Both the position numbers and the translations under genes were made by a program. This document shows, piece by piece, positions 6,095 through 12,651 of a stretch of DNA of 24,969 nt. The first letter of the stretch is position 1, and every line of letters begins with the position of its first letter. The stretch covers positions 1-24,969 of IMG/VR virus record IMGVR_UViG_3300024520_000470; one strand, written 5' to 3'. This DNA is from a virus. The notes beneath the pieces are model-generated. The model worked only from the letters and a program-made list of their open reading frames with translations, was not told the origin of the DNA and did not search any database.

Positions 6095-6482
6095 GTCTGT
6101 TACTGTCCTCTCTTGTGGGTCCAGGTACCAACTGGTTCTTATGCCGCGCTATTTCCTTGTCCATTTTAACCTGTAAGACGTGCGCCTCAACGAGAAGCAG
6201 GTAGCGCCGTAGATCCTGTATATCGTCTAGCAGCCCTTCGGGCCTTTTATCCTGGTCCAAGGCTGTAAAGATATTGAAACCAGCTTTGTTTTCTACCTGC
6301 TCTTCAATACGGTCCCACTTGCGGGCGAGCATCATATAGGCCCCGACGCCCCCGCGCTTCTTCCACGAGGAAGCGTATTCTAGGTCCTTGGTAGTGGTTA
6401 TGTCAGCGTCGGCAAACTGTATTTCAGGTATGCGCTGATGATAATTAAACTTTGGGTCGTCTATGTTGTTTGTCAGCGGCAT
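6081..6482 (-). CDS. DUF1599/Nmad1-type protein (133 aa)
   Basis: From MPLTNNIDD the protein holds EYASSWKKRGGVGAYMMLA (36-53), RKWDRIEEQV (54-63), then LLDDIQDLRRYLLLVEA (84-100). The order Y/F-x-SSWKKRGG, K-x-DR, LxDxxxDLRxY is that of the all-helical domain called DUF1599 or 'nucleotide modification associated domain 1', common in phages and predicted to act in nucleotide metabolism. The ATG at 6482 has AAAGGAG eight bases upstream; the longer frame to 6566 only overlaps the TS gene. It follows the thymidylate-synthase gene (38-nt overlap), which suits a role in nucleotide supply. The precise reaction is unknown. Confidence 0.7.
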   Translation of the reverse strand: MPLTNNIDDPKFNYHQRIPEIQFADADITTTKDLEYASSWKKRGGVGAYMMLARKWDRIEEQVENKAGFNIFTALDQDKRPEGLLDDIQDLRRYLLLVEAHVLQVKMDKEIARHKNQLVPGPTREDSNRHADA

Positions 6483-7464
6483 TCTTAGCTCTCCTTTTGA
6501 TCCATTCTTCACAAGCAAGTCTCCAGTCGGTAGCGCGTATATCTGCGGCCATGCTGAGCGCACCACCCAAGTTTTTTTCTTTAACCTGATTCCAGGCTAG
6601 CCTCATAGGTGTTGCTACTTCAAAGAAAAAAGGGTTGTCTGCCGACCACCCCACTGAACCCGTCATCCACTCTAACAGATCTCGGTACCATGATTCAGGG
6701 TTATGCACCATCGGGTAGGGCTTGCACTGACCTATATCATACGGGTTACGGGGAGCAGGCTGGGGAGTGCCCACAGTGGCCAAAATAGCCGTGTAGGCGT
6801 GGTAGTCGTTACTTATTTGGGTGTACGTACCCAACGGCACCCCGACCATACTGGCAACGTACTCATGCAGCATCGACATGTGCACCGCGTTCGCCCCATA
6901 GGCCCCCCATATGATGTCATTGCTTCGGCAGCACACCGTCATGTCAAGCTCTATGCGCTGCTCATGGCGCATATCTCTATGCCGTATACGGAAGAATATA
7001 GTGGTGTTGCAGGGAGTATCTATTTTGTTGGCAAGAAGGTCACTGTTGCCGTCCCACATTGCCAGAACACAGCGGCGGGAGTTTGGGTCTCTTTTTAGAA
7101 TACCTATAATCACATCTATCTGATCATAGTCAAACCAGTGACGCCATCTGTGGCCATAGGCTCCCCAGAACTTTTTACCATCATCACTAAATTGGCCGAA
7201 CTTACTGTTATATCGTTCTATCCACTTTACATCATTCCGGCCCGCCAGCATCCACAGACCTTCCATAAAGTGGAAGAATGGGTTGGCATTGCGCTTTTCA
7301 TCAAACAATACCCGCTGGTCGGAGTGAAGGTAGACTGTGGAAACTGGGTCTGGATAGGTAAGACATTCGCCCGCCCTGCTCGGTCTGACGTCACCAGATT
7401 CTAATAACATCCTGAGACCCACGGTGTAGGCCTCATTGACGTTAAGTGCGTGTAGAGTCCTCAT
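6445..7464 (-). CDS. Thymidylate synthase homologue (TS or dUMP hydroxymethylase, 339 aa)
   Basis: The TS fold is plain: NANPFFHFMEGLWMLAGRND (59-78), the Arg pair SRR (130-131), catalytic Cys152 in DTPCNTTIFF, CCRSND (178-183), GANAVHMS with Asn192, and NDYHAY (H222, Y224). Asn192 aligns with the Asn that selects dUMP over dCMP, so the substrate is probably dUMP. The product may be dTMP or, with water as final acceptor, hydroxymethyl-dUMP; the sequence alone does not decide. Lying next to modification genes favours the second as a hypothesis. The ATG at 7464 with GGAAG upstream is preferred to a TTG at 7536. The start overlaps the glycosyltransferase gene by 23 nt. Confidence 0.88.
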   Translation of the reverse strand: MRTLHALNVNEAYTVGLRMLLESGDVRPSRAGECLTYPDPVSTVYLHSDQRVLFDEKRNANPFFHFMEGLWMLAGRNDVKWIERYNSKFGQFSDDGKKFWGAYGHRWRHWFDYDQIDVIIGILKRDPNSRRCVLAMWDGNSDLLANKIDTPCNTTIFFRIRHRDMRHEQRIELDMTVCCRSNDIIWGAYGANAVHMSMLHEYVASMVGVPLGTYTQISNDYHAYTAILATVGTPQPAPRNPYDIGQCKPYPMVHNPESWYRDLLEWMTGSVGWSADNPFFFEVATPMRLAWNQVKEKNLGGALSMAADIRATDWRLACEEWIKRRAKNAADKQHRRPKV

Positions 7465-8224
7465 AAGCTTTCTTCCATGAAATACGAACGTCGGTGCGAA
7501 TTCCTCCGCCCCACGAACTTTTGGTTTCTTTGGCAACTACTTTTACAAAACCGGGGTGTAGATTAGCAAGTTCATAACTGCACCGGGCCATCATTTCTTC
7601 ATCACGATAGGCAGCACATCCCCCCTCTTTTTGACTTCCGGGCTGGTTGTGGGCGTAATTGAACATGATTAGATTAGGGTGGCCAGCTCTTAGAAGTTGC
7701 AGGGTCATGTCAAAGTCTTGCTTAGTGTCAATACGATCAAAGCGGGCGCCGATCTTTGTTACTACCTCGACATCGTAGGCAAGAACCCGCATCATGCGGC
7801 CTACTTCTTGCGTGTACTCAGAGACCCGGTTATTTCCTTCTCTGGCGCTTATCCCCACATGTGTCCAGTCATTAAGGTGCCCTTCTACTTCGGCAATCAT
7901 ATTTTCAAGACCTTCAGCGCCTAATGGGAGCAACCTTACTTCCATTGGCTGCCCTGATCTACCACTAAAGGTTAGATCATCATCCATAAGGATGATCTTA
8001 TCCGCCGGGGTGTTATAGAGAAGATGTTGTCGAGTAGGAGATAGCATAGTTATATCAGCCGGTAGAATTCTGATATTAGCGTCTGGATGGGCTTTATAAT
8101 ATGCCTCTGCTTCCTTTTCTTGCACCACAAGCCAGACATTAGGTGCGTATCTAGTTTCCATTAGAGCTTTTAGGGTTGGTTGAGATCCTGCTCTTCCCGA
8201 GCTATGTATGTAGATGTTTAGCAT
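7442..8224 (-). CDS. TET-associated-type glycosyltransferase (TAGT-like, 260 aa)
   Basis: N-terminal MLNIYIHSSGRAGSQPTL, then VWLVVQEKEAEAYY, LSPTRQHLLYN (61-71) and the DxD-type metal/nucleotide-sugar site IILMDDDLTF (77-86, DDD at 81-83). This layout (S-x-GRA at the start, R-x-x-L-L-Y ahead of a MDDD strand) is that of the TAGT family, a GT-A glycosyltransferase predicted to add sugars to modified DNA bases in phages. The ATG at 8224 has GGGAG eight bases upstream and lies 2 nt after the radical SAM stop; a GTG at 8239 is less likely. Context with the radical SAM and TS genes supports a base-modification role. The sugar and acceptor are unknown. Confidence 0.8.
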   Translation of the reverse strand: MLNIYIHSSGRAGSQPTLKALMETRYAPNVWLVVQEKEAEAYYKAHPDANIRILPADITMLSPTRQHLLYNTPADKIILMDDDLTFSGRSGQPMEVRLLPLGAEGLENMIAEVEGHLNDWTHVGISAREGNNRVSEYTQEVGRMMRVLAYDVEVVTKIGARFDRIDTKQDFDMTLQLLRAGHPNLIMFNYAHNQPGSQKEGGCAAYRDEEMMARCSYELANLHPGFVKVVAKETKSSWGGGIRTDVRISWKKAYEDSTRT

Positions 8225-8226
8225 TT

Positions 8227-9186
8227 TTATTTCTCCCACGGTCTAAGGACCGGCTTTGTCATTGGTTCTCCACTGCTCGCCCAGTCAACTGTTTTTCGGT
8301 CATCAGCGGTTGGTACAGGGAGGTCCTGTTTTCCGACCTTATCAGGCAGGATACCAACCCTGAAACTTGTGTTGTCACAACCTTTACAGGGGCCAAAATT
8401 CCGGTCTCTATGGTAAAGGTGTTTTCGGGCGGCATCAAACGCGTCATTATTCCAGATCTCCTCTAGGCTGCCATCGTCGATATTTCCGGCCTTGTAGATT
8501 CCCCGCCAATCGTTGCAGCACAGCATCACTTGTCCGTCGTAACGTATGGCCATTTCCCGGAAGGGACGAGCGCAACGTTTCGCAAGCGGCTCCACCAAAG
8601 TAGGAAGTCCTGCGCCACAATGGTTATTGCCGATTTTAGTCCCCACCCTCTGACCTGTAAGAACTGCCTCTTCCATATCTTCCATAATGAAGATCCTCTG
8701 GCGCGACGCCTTAACTTTCGTATAAGGGCTTTCCTTTTTACTTGCATTGCTGTAGTCCCAGATTTCGACCGCATTGTACCCCCTGACCTGTTCTATCGCT
8801 TTCGCTGAATCTTTATAAGCGTCAAGAGCCAGTATATTGAGTCCGGCGTCGAATAGTCGACTAATATTGGCGTGGACGCCAGGAGGCTTAAGAAGCGGTG
8901 TTGCATTGCTCGTCACCATTAAGTGAGTTTTAGGAAGATTGCGCCTGAAGATATCGATAATAGCGACGCTGTGGGGGTTCATCAAAGGCTCCCCGCGCAA
9001 AGCAAACTCTATCTTGCTGTTCCACCCCGAGTCACTTATTTCCCCCGCTATATGGACCGCAGTTTCAAGGTCCATGAATTTATAATCACCGCGGGCCTCA
9101 CGGATACCCTGAATACCACACATCCCACACCGGAAATTGCAGCCCTCGGTCATTTCTAGCTTTATCGTATTCGGGGCATCCTGCAT
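8227..9186 (-). CDS. Radical SAM/SPASM-domain enzyme (319 aa)
   Basis: The radical SAM cluster site is C16-NFRC20-GMC23 (CxxxCxxC), followed by LRGEP (63-67), the GGEP-like SAM-binding motif. The C-terminal half carries further Cys residues at 190, 205, 223, 224, 267 and 270 (AKRCARPF, VMLCCNDW, GPCKGC), the pattern of a SPASM domain with auxiliary Fe-S clusters. Such enzymes make carbon radicals to rearrange or link atoms in a bound substrate. Radical SAM proteins occur in phage clusters for thymidine hypermodification, and this gene lies between the HMUDK-type and glycosyltransferase genes. Peptide or tRNA substrates cannot be excluded. The ATG overlaps the stop of the small membrane peptide (TAATG). 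Confidence 0.88.
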   Translation of the reverse strand: MQDAPNTIKLEMTEGCNFRCGMCGIQGIREARGDYKFMDLETAVHIAGEISDSGWNSKIEFALRGEPLMNPHSVAIIDIFRRNLPKTHLMVTSNATPLLKPPGVHANISRLFDAGLNILALDAYKDSAKAIEQVRGYNAVEIWDYSNASKKESPYTKVKASRQRIFIMEDMEEAVLTGQRVGTKIGNNHCGAGLPTLVEPLAKRCARPFREMAIRYDGQVMLCCNDWRGIYKAGNIDDGSLEEIWNNDAFDAARKHLYHRDRNFGPCKGCDNTSFRVGILPDKVGKQDLPVPTADDRKTVDWASSGEPMTKPVLRPWEK

Positions 9187-9296
9187 TATGTTAACAACCC
9201 CATCAGCATCTTATTAATGACCGCGACCAAACCGTTTCCTAGTGCCACTCCGGCCGCAATTATAATCACCGCCGTAAACACCTCATGACTTTTCAT
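9186..9296 (-). CDS. Small single-pass membrane peptide (36 aa)
   Basis: Reads MKSHEVFTAVIIIAAGVALG, then NGLVAVINKMLMGLLT: a short polar head and one continuous hydrophobic segment of about 25 residues. The ATG at 9296 lies inside the end of the upstream gene, with AAGGAG 11 bases before it. The stop overlaps the radical SAM start (TAATG), so it is part of the operon. Function unknown; it could be a holin-like or inhibitory micro-protein, or an anchor. The longer frame to 9377 lacks a ribosome site. Confidence 0.55.
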   Translation of the reverse strand: MKSHEVFTAVIIIAAGVALGNGLVAVINKMLMGLLT

Positions 9297-10146
9297 GTCT
9301 GTACCTGCTCCTTGGTCTACCTTGGCCGTTTTTGACCCGTTCATATTTATCGAACTCACACAACTGAAACTGAACATCGTGTAGTGCTAAGTCGCCCAAT
9401 CTTCCTGGCCAGTGAGCTACCCTCGCCTTATACAGCTCTAGCATCTCTTCCATATAGATTCGCTCGGGCCGCTTTTGGTCAAAAGGCCTGACCATTATTC
9501 TGTTTAAGCCCCGACGTGCTCCAGGACCAACTGGGCACCATGTATTCAAGTCTTTTATCTTTGGCCAGATTGCACAATGAATAGCATCCTGCATCACTTC
9601 CTTAGCCATAAACCCCGAACCGCCAAAACCTTGGAGCACCCGCATGTGCTTGATTATAGCCTCCCAGGACTCAGTATTTAACCCAACTTCAACAAGTGTT
9701 GAACAAGCATCCCAGAAGGGCTTCAGGAACATATCCACTACGACTTCCTGCTTAGGTGCCGAAATACCTTGATTAGTGATGACATACGCCCCTGTGAAGA
9801 CCTTTTTCTTATGGGCCATCATCATAGCTGCCACAGCCTTAATCCGGTTTCTGGTCTCTAGATCAAAGTCATACTGGTAGCCAATTGCTTCGGCAAACTC
9901 CATTGTCCCAAAGTACCGGAACAGGGCGCAGTTAAAAAGCTGAACATGGGCGGGCTGGCCGAGGTTCTGGTTGGTCCAGTTATCCCGCATCCAGCGTGTA
10001 GTGCGATCGTCCTCCCTATGGACGTTGGTGAATTTATATTCCTGGAGTATCTTATCATCGGTCCAGGGCCACGGCCTTCCCGCTTCCTTATTTAGACGTG
10101 TACTTTCCCGCTTAACCATAAAGGTATAGAAATCTTCAGTCCTCAT
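9283..10146 (-). CDS. HMUDK-helical/aGPT-PPlase-type base-hypermodification protein (287 aa)
   Basis: The N-terminus has RESTRLNKEAG, PWPWTDDKILQEYKFTNVH (25-43) and REDDRTTRW (44-52). This F-T-N-V-x-RE-x-D signature after PWT-x-D marks the helical domain found in 5-hydroxymethyl-dU DNA kinases and in alpha-glutamyl/putrescinyl-thymine pyrophosphorylase-like proteins. Those act after replication on 5-hmdU in phage DNA, phosphorylating it or replacing its pyrophosphate with an amine or amino acid. No P-loop kinase domain is visible, so this is the stand-alone helical type. The ATG at 10146 is chosen over 10185 because the longer form reads back through the preceding zinc-binding gene. Exact chemistry is inferred. 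Confidence 0.72.
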   Translation of the reverse strand: MRTEDFYTFMVKRESTRLNKEAGRPWPWTDDKILQEYKFTNVHREDDRTTRWMRDNWTNQNLGQPAHVQLFNCALFRYFGTMEFAEAIGYQYDFDLETRNRIKAVAAMMMAHKKKVFTGAYVITNQGISAPKQEVVVDMFLKPFWDACSTLVEVGLNTESWEAIIKHMRVLQGFGGSGFMAKEVMQDAIHCAIWPKIKDLNTWCPVGPGARRGLNRIMVRPFDQKRPERIYMEEMLELYKARVAHWPGRLGDLALHDVQFQLCEFDKYERVKNGQGRPRSRYRHEKS

Positions 10147-10306
10147 CCTCAACAACCATCCCTTCCGGCAGCGGTTTAGTTTCAATACAGTTTTTACCTA
10201 TGCAGAGAAGCCAGTATCTCTCCATATCCCCATCTATGATCCAGCCAAACGAACCGCACTTCAGACAGGGCTCACTCTTTACGACATCACAAAGACTAAT
10301 CTTCAT
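10136..10306 (-). CDS. Small Cys-rich zinc-binding protein (56 aa)
   Basis: The ATG at 10306 opens MKISLCDVVKSEPCLKCGSFGW; Cys at 6, 14, 17, 35 and 40 (PCLKCG and LLCIGKNC) suggest a zinc ribbon. It ends PEGMVVEDED. GGGTAG precedes the ATG by three bases. It overlaps the upstream Tad2-like gene by 11 nt and the downstream modification gene by 11 nt, which is the spacing habit of this operon. Function unknown. Confidence 0.65.
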   Translation of the reverse strand: MKISLCDVVKSEPCLKCGSFGWIIDGDMERYWLLCIGKNCIETKPLPEGMVVEDED

Positions 10307-10508
10307 AAGCTACCCAATCCTCTGCAAACATGTCATTTTGAGTGGGGTTCCATGGTAGCCTAACACCGTTTATAGGATAAAAGAACACAACCCAATCATC
10401 TTTTTTATAGGGGGTGTACACAGCCATGACAAACGTTCCCTTGAACCACGATTGTCTGGTAAACTTCTCACCATCTTTTACTTGCGACAATGCTCTGGGA
10501 AAGTCCAT
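10296..10508 (-). CDS. Tad2-like (DUF2829) protein, divergent copy (70 aa)
   Basis: MDFPRALSQVKDGEKFTRQSW at the start, then RLPWNPTQNDMFAEDWVAYE. The frame of conserved residues (F-x-x-AL-x-x-x-K-x-G-x-x-x-TR-x-x-W ... PW-x-x-x-Q-x-DMFA-x-DW) is that of DUF2829, now known as Tad2, whose characterised member sequesters the cyclic-ADP-ribose signal of the Thoeris defence. It is shorter than typical members and differs in the middle from its neighbour. TAATG overlap with the copy at 10508-10738. Retained ligand binding is not certain. Confidence 0.7.
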   Translation of the reverse strand: MDFPRALSQVKDGEKFTRQSWFKGTFVMAVYTPYKKDDWVVFFYPINGVRLPWNPTQNDMFAEDWVAYED

Positions 10509-10738
10509 TATTCTGGGTCCAAATCATATATCTGCCAATCGTTTGCGAACATGTCGCCTTGACTGCACAGCCACGGAATTAAGTCTTTCTGTACTGTGCG
10601 GATGTAGATGTAGGGCTTGGTCATCTTACTCCCGTCATCAGGGAACTGGGCCTTAAGATACTGATCTGCCCCGTTCCACCCAACACGAGTAACGGCGTTC
10701 CCCAGCTTTAGTTCTGTAAGTGCTACTGAAAAGTCCAT
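10508..10738 (-). CDS. Tad2-like (DUF2829) protein, predicted anti-Thoeris (76 aa)
   Basis: MDFSVALTELKLGNAVTRVG-WNG, then SKMTKPYIYIRT, IPWLCSQGDMFANDW: the full DUF2829 order of motifs. Tad2 proteins of phages bind and hide gcADPR-type signals made by ThsB of the host Thoeris system. GGAGG six bases before the ATG is the strongest ribosome site in this part of the window. It is the first gene after an intrinsic terminator, so a promoter or readthrough is needed nearby. The paralogue follows at once, the pair arising by tandem duplication. Confidence 0.8.
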   Translation of the reverse strand: MDFSVALTELKLGNAVTRVGWNGADQYLKAQFPDDGSKMTKPYIYIRTVQKDLIPWLCSQGDMFANDWQIYDLDPE

Positions 10739-10753
10739 ACCTGTCCTCCAATC

Positions 10754-10782
10754 AAAAAGGGGGCAGCCCGAAAGCCACCCCC
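10754..10782 (-). terminator. Intrinsic terminator
   Basis: On the minus strand GGGGGTGGC (10782-10774), loop TTTCGG, GCTGCCCCC (10767-10759), then TTTTT (10758-10754). Nine pairs including two G-U, five of them G-C at the base, and a 5-nt U-tract. It lies between the end of the 97-aa gene and the Tad2-like pair, ending the replication-gene transcript. Confidence 0.85.
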
Positions 10783-10818
10783 TTATAGTAGCCCTATTAG
10801 CGGGCTGAACAAAATGTC

Positions 10819-11112
10819 TTATGCGGCGGGCTTTTCCAGGCGCACACGACCAAATTTAATGTCCTTGCGAAGATTACCGACGGTGCCACCGAGCGGCTTC
10901 ACGGCTTCAAGCCATTTCTCGACGGTAATGCCGTCCTTGTACTTGGCGAAGATATCGGCGACTTTGGTGCCGGGCCGACGGGCCTTGACTTCTTCACCGG
11001 TGAGAAGAAAGATTTTGCATCCCTTGTCAATTGCGTCGGCCCTGGGCTTGGCTTCCTTGGCTTCGGCGGGTGCGGCGGTCGGTTTTCCTGTGGTGGCGGC
11101 TTTAACTGCCAT
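10819..11112 (-). CDS. Small basic phage protein, unknown (97 aa)
   Basis: An Ala/Lys/Pro-rich N-terminal tail (1-30, MAVKAATTGKPTAAPAEAKE) precedes a compact domain: KIFLLTGEEVKARRPGTK, VADIFAKYKDGITVEKWLEAV, GNLRKDIKFGRVRLE. The domain could be a small winged helix and is strongly basic, so DNA binding is plausible but not shown. The tail recalls histone-like or ribosomal tails. The ATG at 11112 has AGGAG seven bases upstream. It is followed by a strong terminator. Confidence 0.7.
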   Translation of the reverse strand: MAVKAATTGKPTAAPAEAKEAKPRADAIDKGCKIFLLTGEEVKARRPGTKVADIFAKYKDGITVEKWLEAVKPLGGTVGNLRKDIKFGRVRLEKPAA

Positions 11113-11172
11113 GTTGATTCTCCTATGTTGAGTTGATAAACGAAACGAACAATGCTGTATAGCAAACATCCA

Positions 11173-12651
11173 TTATAGATGAAAGCAGTAATTCGTGTCA
11201 GGAAGAATTATGTGCAAATTTTCCTTTACCCGTGTCAGGCCAACATAGAAAACCCGGCATTCATCCTCGGGATATTTTTCCATATTGTCATATGTTCGCT
11301 TGGCCATATCAGAAAATAGGATGACATTATCAGATTGACCACCCTTGGCGCTGTGTATTGTGCTCAGGGTTATACGCGGAGGTTTAGCTAAATCTTCTCC
11401 CCGGCGCAGTGCGGCCAGATAATACAGTCGCTCTTCCATTGCCATGTTGATAAATGCGTCATGCCATATTTCTTTTGTTTGGACCCCCCACATTTCCCGC
11501 AATTGGGAAATATTGACTTCTGCCCACTTTGGGGGTATCTGTGGGGAGCGCCGGGTATTGGCCACCATCTTCATTACATCGCGTGCCTGCATAGGGGAAA
11601 CTGAACCCCCTTTACGCATGTGTTCCCACTGCCGAATAGTGTTGATCGTTTTCATATTAACCGAAGGTTTCTGCCGGATGGTGTAGAGCAGACCTTCCCT
11701 ACGGCATTTCTCTTCTATTGGTTCCAGCAAGAATGAGTTCCTCACCAATACCAGCCATTCCCCCGTACTCATATCGATACTATCAGGGGCAACGTGGTAT
11801 TGCAGAGAGCCCACAGCCGGTCGAGGGCTCCACTCCTTTGCCCTGCGGTGCTTTACACCCACAATTGCCTGGAGGGCTGCTGCCTGTGGCGCTGTGGGCA
11901 CCCTGTACGACTGATCCAGCACTGTTACGGTGCCCTGTAGGTTTATAAAGTGCTCGACGTCGGCACCCGCCCACCGGAAGATCGCTTGGTCATCGTCCCC
12001 AGCTATAATCACCCTATCAGCCCTTCGGGCCATTTTCTCCTGCACCTGCCACTGTAGCTTTGAAAGATCCTGTGCTTCATCCACCACCAGTAGACTAAGG
12101 TGCACGGGATCAATTCTGTCTAGGTACATGTAGAGCATATCCGTAAAGTCAATAAGGCCCCGCGTATCCTTGAACTTCTTTAGGCCCGAGGCAATCCATT
12201 CTACCTCTGCCCACTCCAAGCCATCGTCATCTTCCTCCCACTGCTCCTTTAATTCAACGCACCGGATACGAGCCAGCGAAGCCATGAACAGCGCCCGGTC
12301 TCCCCGGGACAAGGTGTTGAATAAGCCGTCTTCACTGGAGGCATACCCGGATATCTTTATGCCCATGATCTTGCCAAATTCCCGTAGAGCGCTGGGATTA
12401 AGAACATGGTCCTTTTTCAAGCCCAGTGCCCTGAAGGCTAGGCTGTGAAAGGTTCTGAAGTACGGAAGTTGATCTGCGCGCAGCGCAAAGGATTCCATGG
12501 ACCGTGTGACCGCTTCATCTGCTGCCTTACGGGTGAATGCCATATAGGCTATTTCCTGCGGGCTGGAACCGTCGGCGATGCTCTGCTTTACCTCGTTAAT
12601 TAGGAAGGTAGTCTTGCCCGTTCCAGGCGGACCCAGGATAATTTCATTCAC
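11173..12651 (-). CDS. UvrD/Rep-type SF1A DNA helicase (492 aa)
   Basis: Walker A GPPGTGKT (7-14), motif Ia YMAFTRKAADEA (36-47), motif Ic RTFHS (66-70), Walker B VVDEAQDL (189-196), motif III GDDDQAIFRWAGAD (218-231), then STIHSAKG and VFYVGLTR in the last 80 residues (motifs V and VI). These are all the SF1A motifs; it is shorter than bacterial UvrD. Such helicases move 3' to 5' on single strands and serve replication, repair or recombination. The start is GTG at 12651, overlapping the primase stop (GTGA), which couples the two proteins. Confidence 0.93.
   Translation of the reverse strand: MNEIILGPPGTGKTTFLINEVKQSIADGSSPQEIAYMAFTRKAADEAVTRSMESFALRADQLPYFRTFHSLAFRALGLKKDHVLNPSALREFGKIMGIKISGYASSEDGLFNTLSRGDRALFMASLARIRCVELKEQWEEDDDGLEWAEVEWIASGLKKFKDTRGLIDFTDMLYMYLDRIDPVHLSLLVVDEAQDLSKLQWQVQEKMARRADRVIIAGDDDQAIFRWAGADVEHFINLQGTVTVLDQSYRVPTAPQAAALQAIVGVKHRRAKEWSPRPAVGSLQYHVAPDSIDMSTGEWLVLVRNSFLLEPIEEKCRREGLLYTIRQKPSVNMKTINTIRQWEHMRKGGSVSPMQARDVMKMVANTRRSPQIPPKWAEVNISQLREMWGVQTKEIWHDAFINMAMEERLYYLAALRRGEDLAKPPRITLSTIHSAKGGQSDNVILFSDMAKRTYDNMEKYPEDECRVFYVGLTRVKENLHIILPDTNYCFHL

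Noticed and set aside
8526-8774. Alternative minus-strand frame within the radical SAM gene, and similar ones at 4481-4841 and 12766-13197
   Set aside because: Out-of-frame shadows of conserved enzymes with no independent start signals.
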